From assembly GCA_031260975.1 (NCBI GenBank), contig JAISKJ010000003.1, positions 661,109-725,108 on the forward strand: a DNA stretch of 64,000 bases, given 5' to 3'. Origin of the DNA: Christensenellaceae bacterium (GTDB lineage Bacteria; Bacillota; Clostridia; Christensenellales; UBA1242). Each line of letters starts with the position of its first letter. Position 1 is the first letter of the stretch. The notes under the pieces were generated by a model that made no database searches, was not told the DNA's origin, and worked only from the letters and a program-made list of their open reading frames with translations. This document shows, piece after piece, positions 49,472-57,290 of this stretch. A program made the translations under genes and the position numbers.

Positions 49472-49691
49472 GTTCAATAAGCAAAAAACGTATGATAAAA
49501 TAAGCCGTAATTCACTCTTAACAACTAGGTATTATATATGTTTTAATTAAATATACTGAAAACGCAGGCCTTTGTTTCAAAGCAATAACAATAGATTTAT
49601 AAATATGAAGAGCTTAGTCATATAATTCGACACAACCCGCCGTTTTCCCTCTATCTTTATATATTACAATACCCTTCTCAAAAAAAACATC

Positions 49692-49720
49692 TTGCTTTTT
49701 GACATAAGATGTGTTAAAAT
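49692..49720 (+). promoter_or_regulatory. Promoter of the 811-aa orphan gene
   Basis: TTGCTT (49692-49697), 17 nt, TAAAAT (49715-49720). Confidence 0.65.
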
Positions 49721-49769
49721 ATAGTGAACAAAAATGCAGGGTAAAAAAGAGCCCTCAGGAGGTACTTAA

Positions 49770-52205
49770 ATGGCAACTAAGAAAAAAATAAAAACTCAAG
49801 AAGAAGCGATGGAAATTGCATTAGGAAAACTCATTCCGCTGTTTTTAGAAAGAGACGCACTTGAGAGTGGAAAGATTTTCTTTAAGGCTATTGGCCGTCT
49901 GCCGTTCTTTCCTGAATATTCCGATGAACTCGACCAAAAGGTAATCAAAAGCCTGAAAATCGGTGATTTTTCTCCTATTAAAGGAGACCACAACAAACTA
50001 TTCAGAGAATATGGAAACGCAAGACAGGAGCTTACTCGCAGAGAAGACGGTTCGTGGGATTTGGAACTGTTTAGCTGGGGAAATCTGGAGCCGGACCCTG
50101 CAAAGGACAAAAATATGGGCTGGGCAGAAAGCGACATCAAATTTAATATCGGATTATTTGAGCCGCTGAATGGTGAATGTTACACTCAAAACGACTTTTA
50201 TCAGGATGCACAGTCAAACCGAGGTATCAGAATACTTAAACACGGAACACAAACACCTGCGTTTCAAAATGCAAAAATACCCTTACCCGAAGGAATAATG
50301 ATAGACGAAATCAACGATTATATTCCGCCCAAGCGACGCATAGACACAGACAAAAACGGAAACCAAATAATAGTTGTAGAAGAAGTTGAAATACTCCCTC
50401 TTAAGGTCAATGAAGCAGATCCAAAAAAGAAAGATGATAGATATAGACCTATAAAAGCCGATTCAACTGTGCTTAATAAAGTTTATGCAATAGATAATTA
50501 CGCAGACTATAACGAGGAAGAGATAGAAGAAGAGATAGAAGAAGAGATAGAAGAAGAGATAGAAGAAGAAACGCTTGAAGGAGCTGGCGATACAGAAGGA
50601 GACGATGAAAGAGGAGGAAAGCCTATGGCAAGATCAAGAGCTGAAAAAGAGGCAAGAGAACTAGAAAGATATAGAGCAGCTGAAAAGGCCAAGAAAGACG
50701 CTGAAGATTTGGCAAGATACAGAGCCGAAGCAAGAGTTATGGAACGAAAAAAAGAAGCTGACAAGGCTGCAAAAAGAGATGCTGACTTACTGAGAAAAGG
50801 CATGCCTGACACCGGCGCGCTTGACGCAGCAATAAAAGCTGTAAACCTAGAAGACCGCAGTGTTGTCGATCACTTCTTTGCAAAAATATTGCTGATGACC
50901 CCCGAAGAAAGAAAAGAAAGACTACTCCACCTTAGCAATGCTCCGTTTGCATTAGCTTTAAGCCCTGAAGAAGGCATGGACCCTGAGTATGAAACATTCA
51001 CACGAAACCTGCCGCGTGGTGCCGTTGCCTCAAACAGCGAAGAGCGACGAATTGCTTTCAGAAACCTTGAATTGCAATACATAAAACTGCTTGAAAGCTC
51101 AGCAAACGCAACACCGCGAAAAAACCCGGACGCAGAAGAAGACATCAAATCATTTTTTGAAGGCATTGGTGATAGACCGGATAGTAGTAAAGAGAAAGAA
51201 GTCAAAGAGCACGAAAAAGACGAAGATGAGGAATTCGATGAAGATAAAATTGATGATAAGACCGATGATGATACTGATGAAAAAATAGACGAAAAGAAAA
51301 GTAAACCCTCTCCCTTCACCTTCCCCGAAGCTTTCACTGATATTGCCAAGAGAGAAAAGTTCATGAAGGAAGCCGAAAGAATGTATCCGAAGAACAAAGA
51401 CGGAAGGATTATCGGCAGAAACAACTCACGAAAGCGCTATAAAGCATATGCAAAAAAAGTGCATGACGCATATATGACCGGCGACCTTAACTGCAATGAT
51501 TGGCACCTTTCAATTGAACAGACCAAAAGATTGAATAAACAAATGTCAAAAGAACATGGATACAATCTTGTAAATCTTATGCTCAAAAAAGAAATGTGTC
51601 ACCTTGTGGTTGATCATGACAATCCCCGCAGAAACGAGCCTGTAGGAATAAGCACTTCTGCTTACAAGTTTGACTTTAACAAAAATGATGCCAAAAGCGT
51701 AAACGACCTGAAAAATTTGGTTAATTTCTGGAACGACTTCCACAGCAGAGAAATGGTTGATTGCAAGCCTGTTGCAAAAGAAATGGGACTGAAATATAGA
51801 CCCAAGGCATGGCTTAACAGAAACCCCACCTCCAAAAAAGTTATACTTGCTGTGGGTATACTTGGAGCAGCGGCAGTTGCAGGTGAAATAGTACCTGAAA
51901 TCATTTATGCCACAACCGGCGCAAAAGTGCTTTGCACCACCGACATTGTGCAGAACATTCCGATAGTAGGAGACATATGGGACAAAATCTTTGGAGGACT
52001 CTCGCATCATGCAACGGTACCCCTGCCACCAATTCCTCCTGTAGAACCTCCTATACCCCCACATATAACACCCGGTGGTGATGTTACCCCTATAACTCCA
52101 GATCAGGTTGTAGATGGGGTAATAAAGCCTGAAACACCCTCTCTGGATGGCAACTCTCCCATAGATGGTGGCATCAGAGGAAAAGATTATTCCAGCCTAT
52201 TTTAA
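49770..52205 (+). CDS. Large orphan protein with EIEE repeats and a C-terminal membrane segment, 811 aa
   Basis: No family recognised. From N to C: a mixed domain (1-240) with SDELDQKVIKSLKIGDFSPI; an acidic tandem repeat EIEE x4 (about 251-266); a charged helical stretch with MARSRAEKEARELERYRAAE; a domain around SVVDHFFAKILLMTPEERKE; a second acidic linker (DEDKIDDKTDDDTDEKIDEK); a domain with NWHLSIEQ-like helices; one hydrophobic segment (VILAVGILGAAAVAGEIVPE, about 692-711); and a Pro-rich tail (PPIPPVEPPIPPHI). No N-terminal signal peptide. AGGAGG precedes the ATG. The single late membrane segment suggests tail-type anchoring or a secreted effector-like protein; both are guesses. Confidence 0.72.
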   Translation: MATKKKIKTQEEAMEIALGKLIPLFLERDALESGKIFFKAIGRLPFFPEYSDELDQKVIKSLKIGDFSPIKGDHNKLFREYGNARQELTRREDGSWDLELFSWGNLEPDPAKDKNMGWAESDIKFNIGLFEPLNGECYTQNDFYQDAQSNRGIRILKHGTQTPAFQNAKIPLPEGIMIDEINDYIPPKRRIDTDKNGNQIIVVEEVEILPLKVNEADPKKKDDRYRPIKADSTVLNKVYAIDNYADYNEEEIEEEIEEEIEEEIEEETLEGAGDTEGDDERGGKPMARSRAEKEARELERYRAAEKAKKDAEDLARYRAEARVMERKKEADKAAKRDADLLRKGMPDTGALDAAIKAVNLEDRSVVDHFFAKILLMTPEERKERLLHLSNAPFALALSPEEGMDPEYETFTRNLPRGAVASNSEERRIAFRNLELQYIKLLESSANATPRKNPDAEEDIKSFFEGIGDRPDSSKEKEVKEHEKDEDEEFDEDKIDDKTDDDTDEKIDEKKSKPSPFTFPEAFTDIAKREKFMKEAERMYPKNKDGRIIGRNNSRKRYKAYAKKVHDAYMTGDLNCNDWHLSIEQTKRLNKQMSKEHGYNLVNLMLKKEMCHLVVDHDNPRRNEPVGISTSAYKFDFNKNDAKSVNDLKNLVNFWNDFHSREMVDCKPVAKEMGLKYRPKAWLNRNPTSKKVILAVGILGAAAVAGEIVPEIIYATTGAKVLCTTDIVQNIPIVGDIWDKIFGGLSHHATVPLPPIPPVEPPIPPHITPGGDVTPITPDQVVDGVIKPETPSLDGNSPIDGGIRGKDYSSLF
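50521..50568 (+). repeat. In-frame 12-bp tandem repeat, four copies
   Basis: AGATAGAAGAAG repeated exactly four times, encoding EIEE units. Copy-number change would keep frame and vary the acidic linker length. Confidence 0.92.
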
Positions 52206-52215
52206 GCCCAACAAA

Positions 52216-52243
52216 AGAACACGCAATGCGTGTTCTTTTTTAT
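52216..52243 (+). terminator. Terminator of the 811-aa gene
   Basis: AGAACACGC/GCGTGTTCT hairpin then TTTTTT. Confidence 0.88.
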
Positions 52244-52401
52244 AAAAACATCTAAGAGATTGCTTAACACTTATACCTAAAGATTACAGCACCCTGCGGG
52301 CTTGCAATGATAAGTGAAAATTACTTTGTTGTCCCTCGTATAACATTGACGGCACCGACCCGAAGGGGTGAGAAGTCCTAATTAACATAACTTAAAAAAA
52401 T

Positions 52402-52430
52402 AAAAAGGCTTTCAAACGAAAGCTTTTTTA
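52402..52430. terminator. Terminator of tRNA-Lys (CTT)
   Basis: AAGGCTTTC-AAAC-GAAAGCTTTT hairpin; minus strand continues TTTTTATTTTTTT. Confidence 0.82.
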
Positions 52431-52439
52431 ATTGACTTT

Positions 52440-52515
52440 TGGTGGACCCTCGGGGATTCGAACCCCGGACCCACTGATTAAGAGTCAGTTGCTCTGCCAA
52501 CTGAGCTAAGGGTCC
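52440..52515 (-). tRNA. tRNA-Lys (CTT)
   Basis: Acceptor GGACCCT/AGGGTCC, anticodon loop CTCTTAA (anticodon CTT), T loop TTCGAAT, encoded CCA. Confidence 0.96.
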
Positions 52516-52554
52516 ATAAAATATTTAATTTTGCCAGAGTGGGAATGCTTAAAT

Positions 52555-52583
52555 ATTATACAACGGCAAATGCCAAAAGTCAA
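52555..52583 (-). promoter_or_regulatory. Promoter of tRNA-Lys (CTT)
   Basis: TTGACT (52578-52583), 17 nt, TATAAT (52555-52560), minus strand. Confidence 0.88.
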
Positions 52584-52639
52584 CTGTTTTGTTTGCAAAA
52601 ACAGGTATCAAAAATGCACTGATTTTCAAAAATCTCCTC

Positions 52640-52668
52640 TTGAAAAAATCGACAAACTGTGATAAAAT
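52640..52668 (+). promoter_or_regulatory. Promoter of the 362-aa orphan gene
   Basis: TTGAAA (52640-52645), 17 nt, TAAAAT (52663-52668). Confidence 0.7.
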
Positions 52669-52690
52669 AGAAGCATAGATTGGAGGTAAT

Positions 52691-53779
52691 ATGCAGTTAT
52701 ACAACAAATACTCCTACGCGGGAAATTCAGGAGAGGTAAATTATTCAAGGGCTCAAAAAAAAAGTAATTTTAGAAAGGAGACCAAACAGACAGAAACCTG
52801 GGATGACCCTTTTAAAAATGTGGATCACAGAAAAGACGGCGCCCAGATAATCGGAGAGCCGATAATAATTAACAGCCGCAATCTCTATACTCCCACCAGC
52901 CTCAAAATAAGAGACCTGCCCCACCCCATCAACTCCAAAAGCATACAGCGCACAAACTTTGCTGCAACCCAAGAGGACCTGGAATACATGCAAAATGTGC
53001 CAAAATTTATAATCTCTTTTAAAAAAGAAAGATTTGATTCTACCTTTTCTGACAAAAACATAGGAAGCACAACAAAATGCTATGCTCGAACAGTTTATTA
53101 TCTAATAAGACCTGATACTCCTTCTCATCTGCCGCTTACATACAGAATGTCAGTGTCGCAAAACATAAACAACCCTGAGGATTGGAGCATTTGCTTTTAT
53201 GCCATGGCAGGAGGAAAAGAAAAAGGTCTTATGTTTTTAAAGCGCCTCGACCACGACCCCGGCAGCTGTCACAAAGAAGGAACTGCGTATATCCCCACTC
53301 CGCATATGCACAGTGCAGCACCATGTGACGAAAAGGTATCCCGCCCTGAGCGCCCGTCACCCGAATTCATTTATGAGCACGCGGACATGGACCTTGAGCA
53401 AGGAATAAATTATATTCTGCACACCTGCAATATCCTTCCTTATAATGTGGCCCAAAGCTCAGATGATGATATCCGAACCATTGCAAAACAGCTGAAGAGA
53501 AAAGAAATAGAAATTGACAGACCTGTTGATATGCTCAAAGACCTAAGCGAAGCAGTTGAAATCACAGCCGAATATTATCAGCATCTCTTCCCAAACATAA
53601 AAAAGGTTACTCCTATCTCCTTTATATCTGAGCAACTGCCTGACATTTATGCCATTACCGCAACAACTGCCTCACAAATGCCAAATATCTATCTTTCTGA
53701 ATATGTGTCAGACCCCCCCCCCGAACTCTCTGAAGCAGCTTTTAATTCGGATATTCCCGCTTTCTTCCAGCATATGTAA
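52691..53779 (+). CDS. Orphan protein with in-frame poly-C tract, 362 aa
   Basis: No family recognised. The first ~60 residues are polar and probably disordered (NSGEVNYSRAQKKSNFRKET). A central domain holds IISFKKERFDSTFSDKNIGS and SKCYARTVYYLIRPDTPSHL-type strands, ending in EDWSICFYAMAGGKEKGLMF. A His/Pro/Cys-rich loop (RLDHDPGSCHKEGTAYIPTP with HMHSAAPC) could bind metal. No signal peptide. GGAGG precedes the ATG. A C10 run (53713-53722) encodes DPPPE near residue 344; slippage would replace the last ~20 residues. Monocistronic. Confidence 0.72.
   Translation: MQLYNKYSYAGNSGEVNYSRAQKKSNFRKETKQTETWDDPFKNVDHRKDGAQIIGEPIIINSRNLYTPTSLKIRDLPHPINSKSIQRTNFAATQEDLEYMQNVPKFIISFKKERFDSTFSDKNIGSTTKCYARTVYYLIRPDTPSHLPLTYRMSVSQNINNPEDWSICFYAMAGGKEKGLMFLKRLDHDPGSCHKEGTAYIPTPHMHSAAPCDEKVSRPERPSPEFIYEHADMDLEQGINYILHTCNILPYNVAQSSDDDIRTIAKQLKRKEIEIDRPVDMLKDLSEAVEITAEYYQHLFPNIKKVTPISFISEQLPDIYAITATTASQMPNIYLSEYVSDPPPELSEAAFNSDIPAFFQHM
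53713..53722 (+). repeat. C10 homopolymer inside the 362-aa orphan gene
   Basis: Ten C spanning the codons of DPPP; any one-base change shifts the frame of the C terminus. Confidence 0.95.
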
Positions 53780-53788
53780 TTTTTCAAA

Positions 53789-53812
53789 AATGAGCTCTTT
53801 GGGGCTCTTTTT
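53789..53812 (+). terminator. Terminator of the 362-aa gene
   Basis: GAGC...GCTC hairpin (TGAGCTCTTTGGGGCTC) then TTTTTTA. Confidence 0.7.
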
Positions 53813-53917
53813 TATTTGTCATTTCATAAAAAGACTTTTGGCCTTGCGCTACGTTAAAATTCCAAATCTTTGTTGGCATATTAACCTTCTTTCTGCACAA
53901 GAAATTCTAAGTAATAA

Positions 53918-53946
53918 TTGACAATTGTGCCTTTTAATGCTATACT
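53918..53946 (+). promoter_or_regulatory. Promoter of tRNA-Pro
   Basis: TTGACA (53918-53923), 17 nt, TATACT (53941-53946). Confidence 0.9.
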
Positions 53947-53960
53947 TGCAAAAGCAATAT

Positions 53961-54035
53961 CGGGGTGTGGCGCAGTGGTAGCGCACTAGTCTGGGGGGCT
54001 AGGGGCCGCGAGTTCAAGTCTCGCCACTCCGACCA
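53961..54035 (+). tRNA. tRNA-Pro (GGG)
   Basis: Acceptor CGGGGTG/CACTCCG, anticodon stem CTAGT/GCTAG with loop CTGGGGG (anticodon GGG), T loop TTCAAGT, encoded CCA. Confidence 0.94.
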
Positions 54036-54036
54036 A

Positions 54037-54063
54037 GAAACAATGCCTGCGCATTGTTTTTTA
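54037..54063 (+). terminator. Terminator of tRNA-Pro
   Basis: AACAATGC-CTGC-GCATTGTT then TTTTATT. Confidence 0.88.
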
Positions 54064-54131
54064 TTAAACTCACAAATTATGTGACAAATGAAGCTACACG
54101 TGCTATACTTAAAATATAAGGAAGGTGTCTT

Positions 54132-54374
54132 ATGAAAAAATGTATTGCGTGCGGCATGCCGCTAAACGGGCCCGATGATTATGCCTTGGGAGATACAAAA
54201 AAGAATTACTGTAAATACTGCTCCCGCAAAGACGGAACTATGAAAAGCTATGAAGAAACCTTAGAAGGGACAATTCCATGGGCAATGAAGGAATATGGTA
54301 TCACCGAAGAACAAGCCCGCAAACAAATTCCGGAATATTTAAAAACGCTGCCAGCCTGGAAAGATAAAATATGA
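54132..54374 (+). CDS. Putative zinc-ribbon domain protein, 80 aa
   Basis: N-terminal CIACGMPLNGPDDYALGDTK followed by YCKYCSRKDGTMKSYEET is the 'putative zinc ribbon' seen fused to AraC-type effector-binding or N-acetyltransferase proteins; here it stands alone with a helical C terminus (GITEEQARKQIPEYLKTLPA). Four Cys (C4, C7, C27, C30 approximately) would bind one Zn2+. AAGGAAGG precedes the ATG. Function unknown. Confidence 0.85.
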   Translation: MKKCIACGMPLNGPDDYALGDTKKNYCKYCSRKDGTMKSYEETLEGTIPWAMKEYGITEEQARKQIPEYLKTLPAWKDKI

Positions 54375-54400
54375 AAAAACCTGCTCATGCAGGTTTTTCT
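54375..54400 (+). terminator. Terminator of the 80-aa zinc-ribbon gene
   Basis: AAACCTGC-TCAT-GCAGGTTT then TTC. Confidence 0.85.
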
Positions 54401-54440
54401 ATTTGTATTTAATATAATCAGCTATCAATCGTATTTTTTG

Positions 54441-55196
54441 TCAACTCTCTTTTTCGTCGTTGTCATCAACCACAATTGTAGGTTGATTTTCAACCGCTGT
54501 GGGCTGACCTGTAAACCCGTCACCGTCATAAACTTCGGTGGGCCCAGCCATGTCGCCCCTCTCAACCGCTGTGGGCTGAACATTCTCGCCTATCAGTCCT
54601 GCACTTTCAGCAATTTCGTCAAAGAAAACTATTTCCGCAGCTCTAATATACGGCTCAATCCAAAAGAACAAAATTCCAAGTGTAAGTATGCCCAGCAATA
54701 TCCAGCCTATAAAACTAAAATGCAAACAAAACAATCTCCACTTATTGCCATTCATAAGCTCACGGCTAAAAGTTATCGCTTCATTCGGGTCAGTCCTGAT
54801 TTTGTTAATCACCAAATATTCACTCATAGCATATGAATAGGTCTTAATAATTCCGGGTATTATAAGCAGTAGACTCCAAAGGACTATGAATACATACTTA
54901 AGCCAATAAACGCCCATTGACATCCAATAGCCATCTTTGAAATAGCCGAATAAATCGTTAATCTGAGGATTTTTGCGCCTGACAAGGTTAATCATAAAAA
55001 GCGTATATCCCAAAAATATTGGCGGAACCAGAAATAGCGTAACAGCAAGTGATATAAAACCAAGCATTGGAACGGCGGAAAGAGCCGATGCAGCCCATGC
55101 AATCAAATTATATATAATGCATACGCCAATTGCAAGCCACCATTTGCCGGTGACATTTTGCCGGGCTAACTCTCTTGTTTGTGCTGCTGTTCTCAT
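54441..55196 (-). CDS. DUF975-family membrane protein
   Basis: A 251-aa multi-helix membrane protein with the DUF975 pattern: N-terminal RELARQNVTGKWWLAIGVCI, a mid-protein YVFIVLWSLLLIIPGIIKTY, SYAMSEYLVINKIRTDPNEA, and FSRELMNGNKWRLFCLHFSF ending in GWILLGILTLGILFFWIEPY. The last ~60 residues are an acidic tail with two QPTAVE repeats. DUF975 proteins are common in Clostridia and of unknown role. The start at 55196 is set by GGGAGGGGG. Confidence 0.9.
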   Translation of the reverse strand: MRTAAQTRELARQNVTGKWWLAIGVCIIYNLIAWAASALSAVPMLGFISLAVTLFLVPPIFLGYTLFMINLVRRKNPQINDLFGYFKDGYWMSMGVYWLKYVFIVLWSLLLIIPGIIKTYSYAMSEYLVINKIRTDPNEAITFSRELMNGNKWRLFCLHFSFIGWILLGILTLGILFFWIEPYIRAAEIVFFDEIAESAGLIGENVQPTAVERGDMAGPTEVYDGDGFTGQPTAVENQPTIVVDDNDEKES

Positions 55197-55314
55197 ACTT
55201 CCCCCTCCCGAATTTTGCATTATTATGTTAACATTAACCCGCGTTTATGTCAAGTTTTTTGTTATGCACTAAACAACATTAACAAGATTATTATGTGTGT
55301 AATATCCTAACTAT

Positions 55315-56382
55315 ATGAACAAATTCATACTAGATATCCGGGCACTGCGAGATAATATACTTAGAATAAAGCAGCGTCTGAGACCCGATGCTCTCTTCTG
55401 TGCCATGGTCAAGGCCAATGCCTATGGTCATGGCCTTAAGCACATTTCGAGGCATATAGAGCATATTGTAGACTATTTTGGCGTGGCATGTGTCAGCGAA
55501 GGACTAAAACTGCGGCAGTTAAACATATCAAAACCGATTTTGGTAGTGGGCAGTTTTGATGAAATTATGGCTAAAAAAGCCATGCTTAATTATCTTACTC
55601 TTACTGTGTTTTCGTGTGAACAAATTGAGCATATGACAAAAATATGCAAGCAACTTAATATCTGTGCATCTGTGCATATTAAGGTCAACACCGGCATGAA
55701 CAGGCTTGGCGTAAATGATAAAACCGAATTTATAAGTATGCTGAATATGCTTGAAAACAATGAATACATAAAACTCAAGGGCGTGTTTTCGCATCTGGCG
55801 CGCGAGGACGAAAAATATATAAAAAGACAGAACAAAATATTTAAACAATACATTAAACTATGCAAAGCTTTTAAAGGGTTAATCTTTCATCTAAGCAGCA
55901 GTTTTGCTGCAATAAATTATCAAAAATATAATTACAATATGGTACGCATCGGCCTTGCCATGTATGGCTATGCCCATTCGGAGCATATAAGTCTGAAACC
56001 CGTCATAACCATTATCAGCAATATCCGTTCTATTTTAAAGGTAAAAAAAGGAAGTTTTGTAGGTTATGGCGGAGCCTTACGCTGTCAAAGAAACATGACC
56101 CTAGCGGTAGTACCGCTTGGATACGCAGACGGAATTAACCTAAAGCTCAGCAATACTGCCAGCGTCTATATGGTCGGTCAGCCCGCCCCGATAGTCGGCA
56201 GAGTTTGCATGGATATGCTCATATGCAATATCACAGATTTAGGTGTAAAATTAGATGATGAAGTTGTTATCTTTGACAATATAAACAACGCAACTGTGTG
56301 GAGCAAAATCTGCGGCAATCATGAGTATGAAATTCTCACAAGCTTCAAAATCAACCGGATGAAGGTGGTAATTAGAAAATAG
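55315..56382 (+). CDS. alr: Alanine racemase
   Basis: PLP enzyme making D-alanine for peptidoglycan. The 355-aa protein shows FCAMVKANAYGHGLKHISRH with the PLP Lys, NTGMNRLGV, RIGLAMYGYAHS, SFVGYGGALRCQ, VPLGYADGINLKLSN (catalytic Tyr region) and VGRVCMDMLICNI. Both catalytic Lys and Tyr contexts are intact. With murI and glmS it covers the D-amino acid and amino-sugar supply. TAATAT lies 9 nt before the ATG and no ribosome site is seen. The stop codon's last G is the first base of a cloverleaf-like element. Confidence 0.96.
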   Translation: MNKFILDIRALRDNILRIKQRLRPDALFCAMVKANAYGHGLKHISRHIEHIVDYFGVACVSEGLKLRQLNISKPILVVGSFDEIMAKKAMLNYLTLTVFSCEQIEHMTKICKQLNICASVHIKVNTGMNRLGVNDKTEFISMLNMLENNEYIKLKGVFSHLAREDEKYIKRQNKIFKQYIKLCKAFKGLIFHLSSSFAAINYQKYNYNMVRIGLAMYGYAHSEHISLKPVITIISNIRSILKVKKGSFVGYGGALRCQRNMTLAVVPLGYADGINLKLSNTASVYMVGQPAPIVGRVCMDMLICNITDLGVKLDDEVVIFDNINNATVWSKICGNHEYEILTSFKINRMKVVIRK

Positions 56383-56474
56383 GCGCCCATGCGGGGGCAA
56401 GCAAAGCTTTCCCCCAAGCGCCCGCCTACGGCGGCGCCACGCAAAAAGTTTAACTTTTTGCGTGCATGGGCGCC
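56382..56474. repeat. Cloverleaf-like nested palindrome, copy 2
   Basis: Outer stem GGCGCCCATGC (56382-56392)/GCATGGGCGCC (56464-56474) encloses three hairpins: GGGGGCAAGC-AAA-GCTTTCCCCC (one mismatch), GCGCCCGCC-TAC-GGCGGCGC (one bulge), and ACGCAAAAAG-TTTAA-CTTTTTGCGT. Same plan as 20738-20825 read on the opposite strand: stem-loop, GC-rich arm, A/T-run arm. It starts on the alr stop codon and may act as its 3' structure. Confidence 0.85.
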
Positions 56475-56490
56475 CCTTAAAACGAATCTT

Positions 56491-56700
56491 GATTTTATTG
56501 TAGTTTTTCAAGGTTGTGTTATAATCAAGAGAGTGAGACAAAGTCATGTTTACGTGAATAAAGTCGAGCGAACGCAAATTTCAACACAGCTGTGCCGGTA
56601 TTCGGATTTTACTATAGTTATGAAAAACTGTGTTATAATTCAACGAAGTGAAACAAATAATCATGCTTGTATGAAATATTTGTGAGCAAAGTTAAGTTTA
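56491..56700 (+). repeat. Imperfect tandem duplication carrying promoter-like boxes
   Basis: Copy A from 56491 and copy B from 56605 align over about 90 nt: each begins GATTTTA(T/C)T, has GTGTTATAAT (at 56516 and 56630) and a related tail with GTCATGTTTACG versus ATCATGCTTGTA. A third GTGTTATAAT at 56732 is the real rsmD -10. They look like decayed copies of a promoter segment. Confidence 0.7.
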
Positions 56701-56741
56701 AACACAAAGTGTTGTGATATATCAACACTTTGTGTTATAAT
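56701..56741 (+). promoter_or_regulatory. Leaderless rsmD promoter inside a 36-bp palindrome
   Basis: TTGTGA (56712-56717), 18 nt, TATAAT (56736-56741), AACTCT, ATG. A perfect inverted repeat AACACAAAGTGTTG/CAACACTTTGTGTT (56701-56714, 56723-56736) covers the -35 and spacer, as an operator would. Confidence 0.72.
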
Positions 56742-56747
56742 AACTCT

Positions 56748-57290
56748 ATGAGAATAATAAGCGGAAAATATCGCGGACGAAAGCTCTCCCATCCCACCTG
56801 CGAGGGCGTTTTGCCCACAATTGACAGAATAAAAGAAAGTATATTCAACATAATTGCAAACAAAATACCCAACAGCCGCTGTCTGGATCTTTTTGGCGGC
56901 ACAGGAAATCTCGGCATTGAGTGTATTAGCCGTGGAGCCAAAAAAGTAATTATATCCGATCACAACCCCGTTTGTATAAAAAATATAAAACAAAATCTGA
57001 GAGAAGACCCCGGCGTCCAAATTATCTGCGCCGATTTTTTAGATACCCTCACTCAGCTAAAATCAGAGCAATTTGATATTGTTTTTCTTGACCCTCCTTA
57101 TCGGAGTGATTTTGCATTAAAGGCCATTCAAAAAATTAGAGAATATAACCTGCTGAGCAAGGACGGAATAATAATATGGGAGCACCCCAAGGGCACTCCC
57201 GTTCAGAATAATTATTTTTGCGTTTACGACACACGTAACTACGGTTCGGTTTCAGTGTCTTTTCTTAGTGTTTCCGAGGTTTCAGAGTAA
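56748..57290 (+). CDS. rsmD: 16S rRNA (guanine966-N2)-methyltransferase
   Basis: RsmD methylates G966 of 16S rRNA. The 180-aa protein starts MRIISGKYRGRKLSHP, typical of the family. It has TIDRIKESIFNII, SRCLDLFGGTGNLGIECISR (SAM loop), KVIISDHNPVCIKNIK and the catalytic FLDPPYRSDFALKAI (DPPY motif). Length is normal. The 3' end overlaps the convergent 299-aa gene by 26 nt. The message is probably leaderless (6 nt from -10 to ATG). Confidence 0.94.
   Translation: MRIISGKYRGRKLSHPTCEGVLPTIDRIKESIFNIIANKIPNSRCLDLFGGTGNLGIECISRGAKKVIISDHNPVCIKNIKQNLREDPGVQIICADFLDTLTQLKSEQFDIVFLDPPYRSDFALKAIQKIREYNLLSKDGIIIWEHPKGTPVQNNYFCVYDTRNYGSVSVSFLSVSEVSE

Larger units (their letters stand above)
49411..49769. 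other. Gene-free stretch before the 811-aa orphan gene
   Basis: It contains the terminator at 49445-49471 and the promoter at 49692-49720; the AT-rich remainder shows no gene, repeat or known RNA. Confidence 0.6.

Noticed and set aside
49796-51424. Several Ser-rich minus-strand frames opposite the 811-aa gene
   Set aside because: They are antisense reflections of Glu/Asp-rich codons and have no start signals.
52250-52400. Possible rRNA fragment or small RNA after the 811-aa gene
   Set aside because: Sequence looks superficially rRNA-like in places but has no recognisable conserved block or paired helices.
56389-56685. 98-aa plus-strand frame after alr
   Set aside because: It spans the cloverleaf-like element and the tandem promoter repeats and has no ribosome site; the repeats explain its internal similarity.
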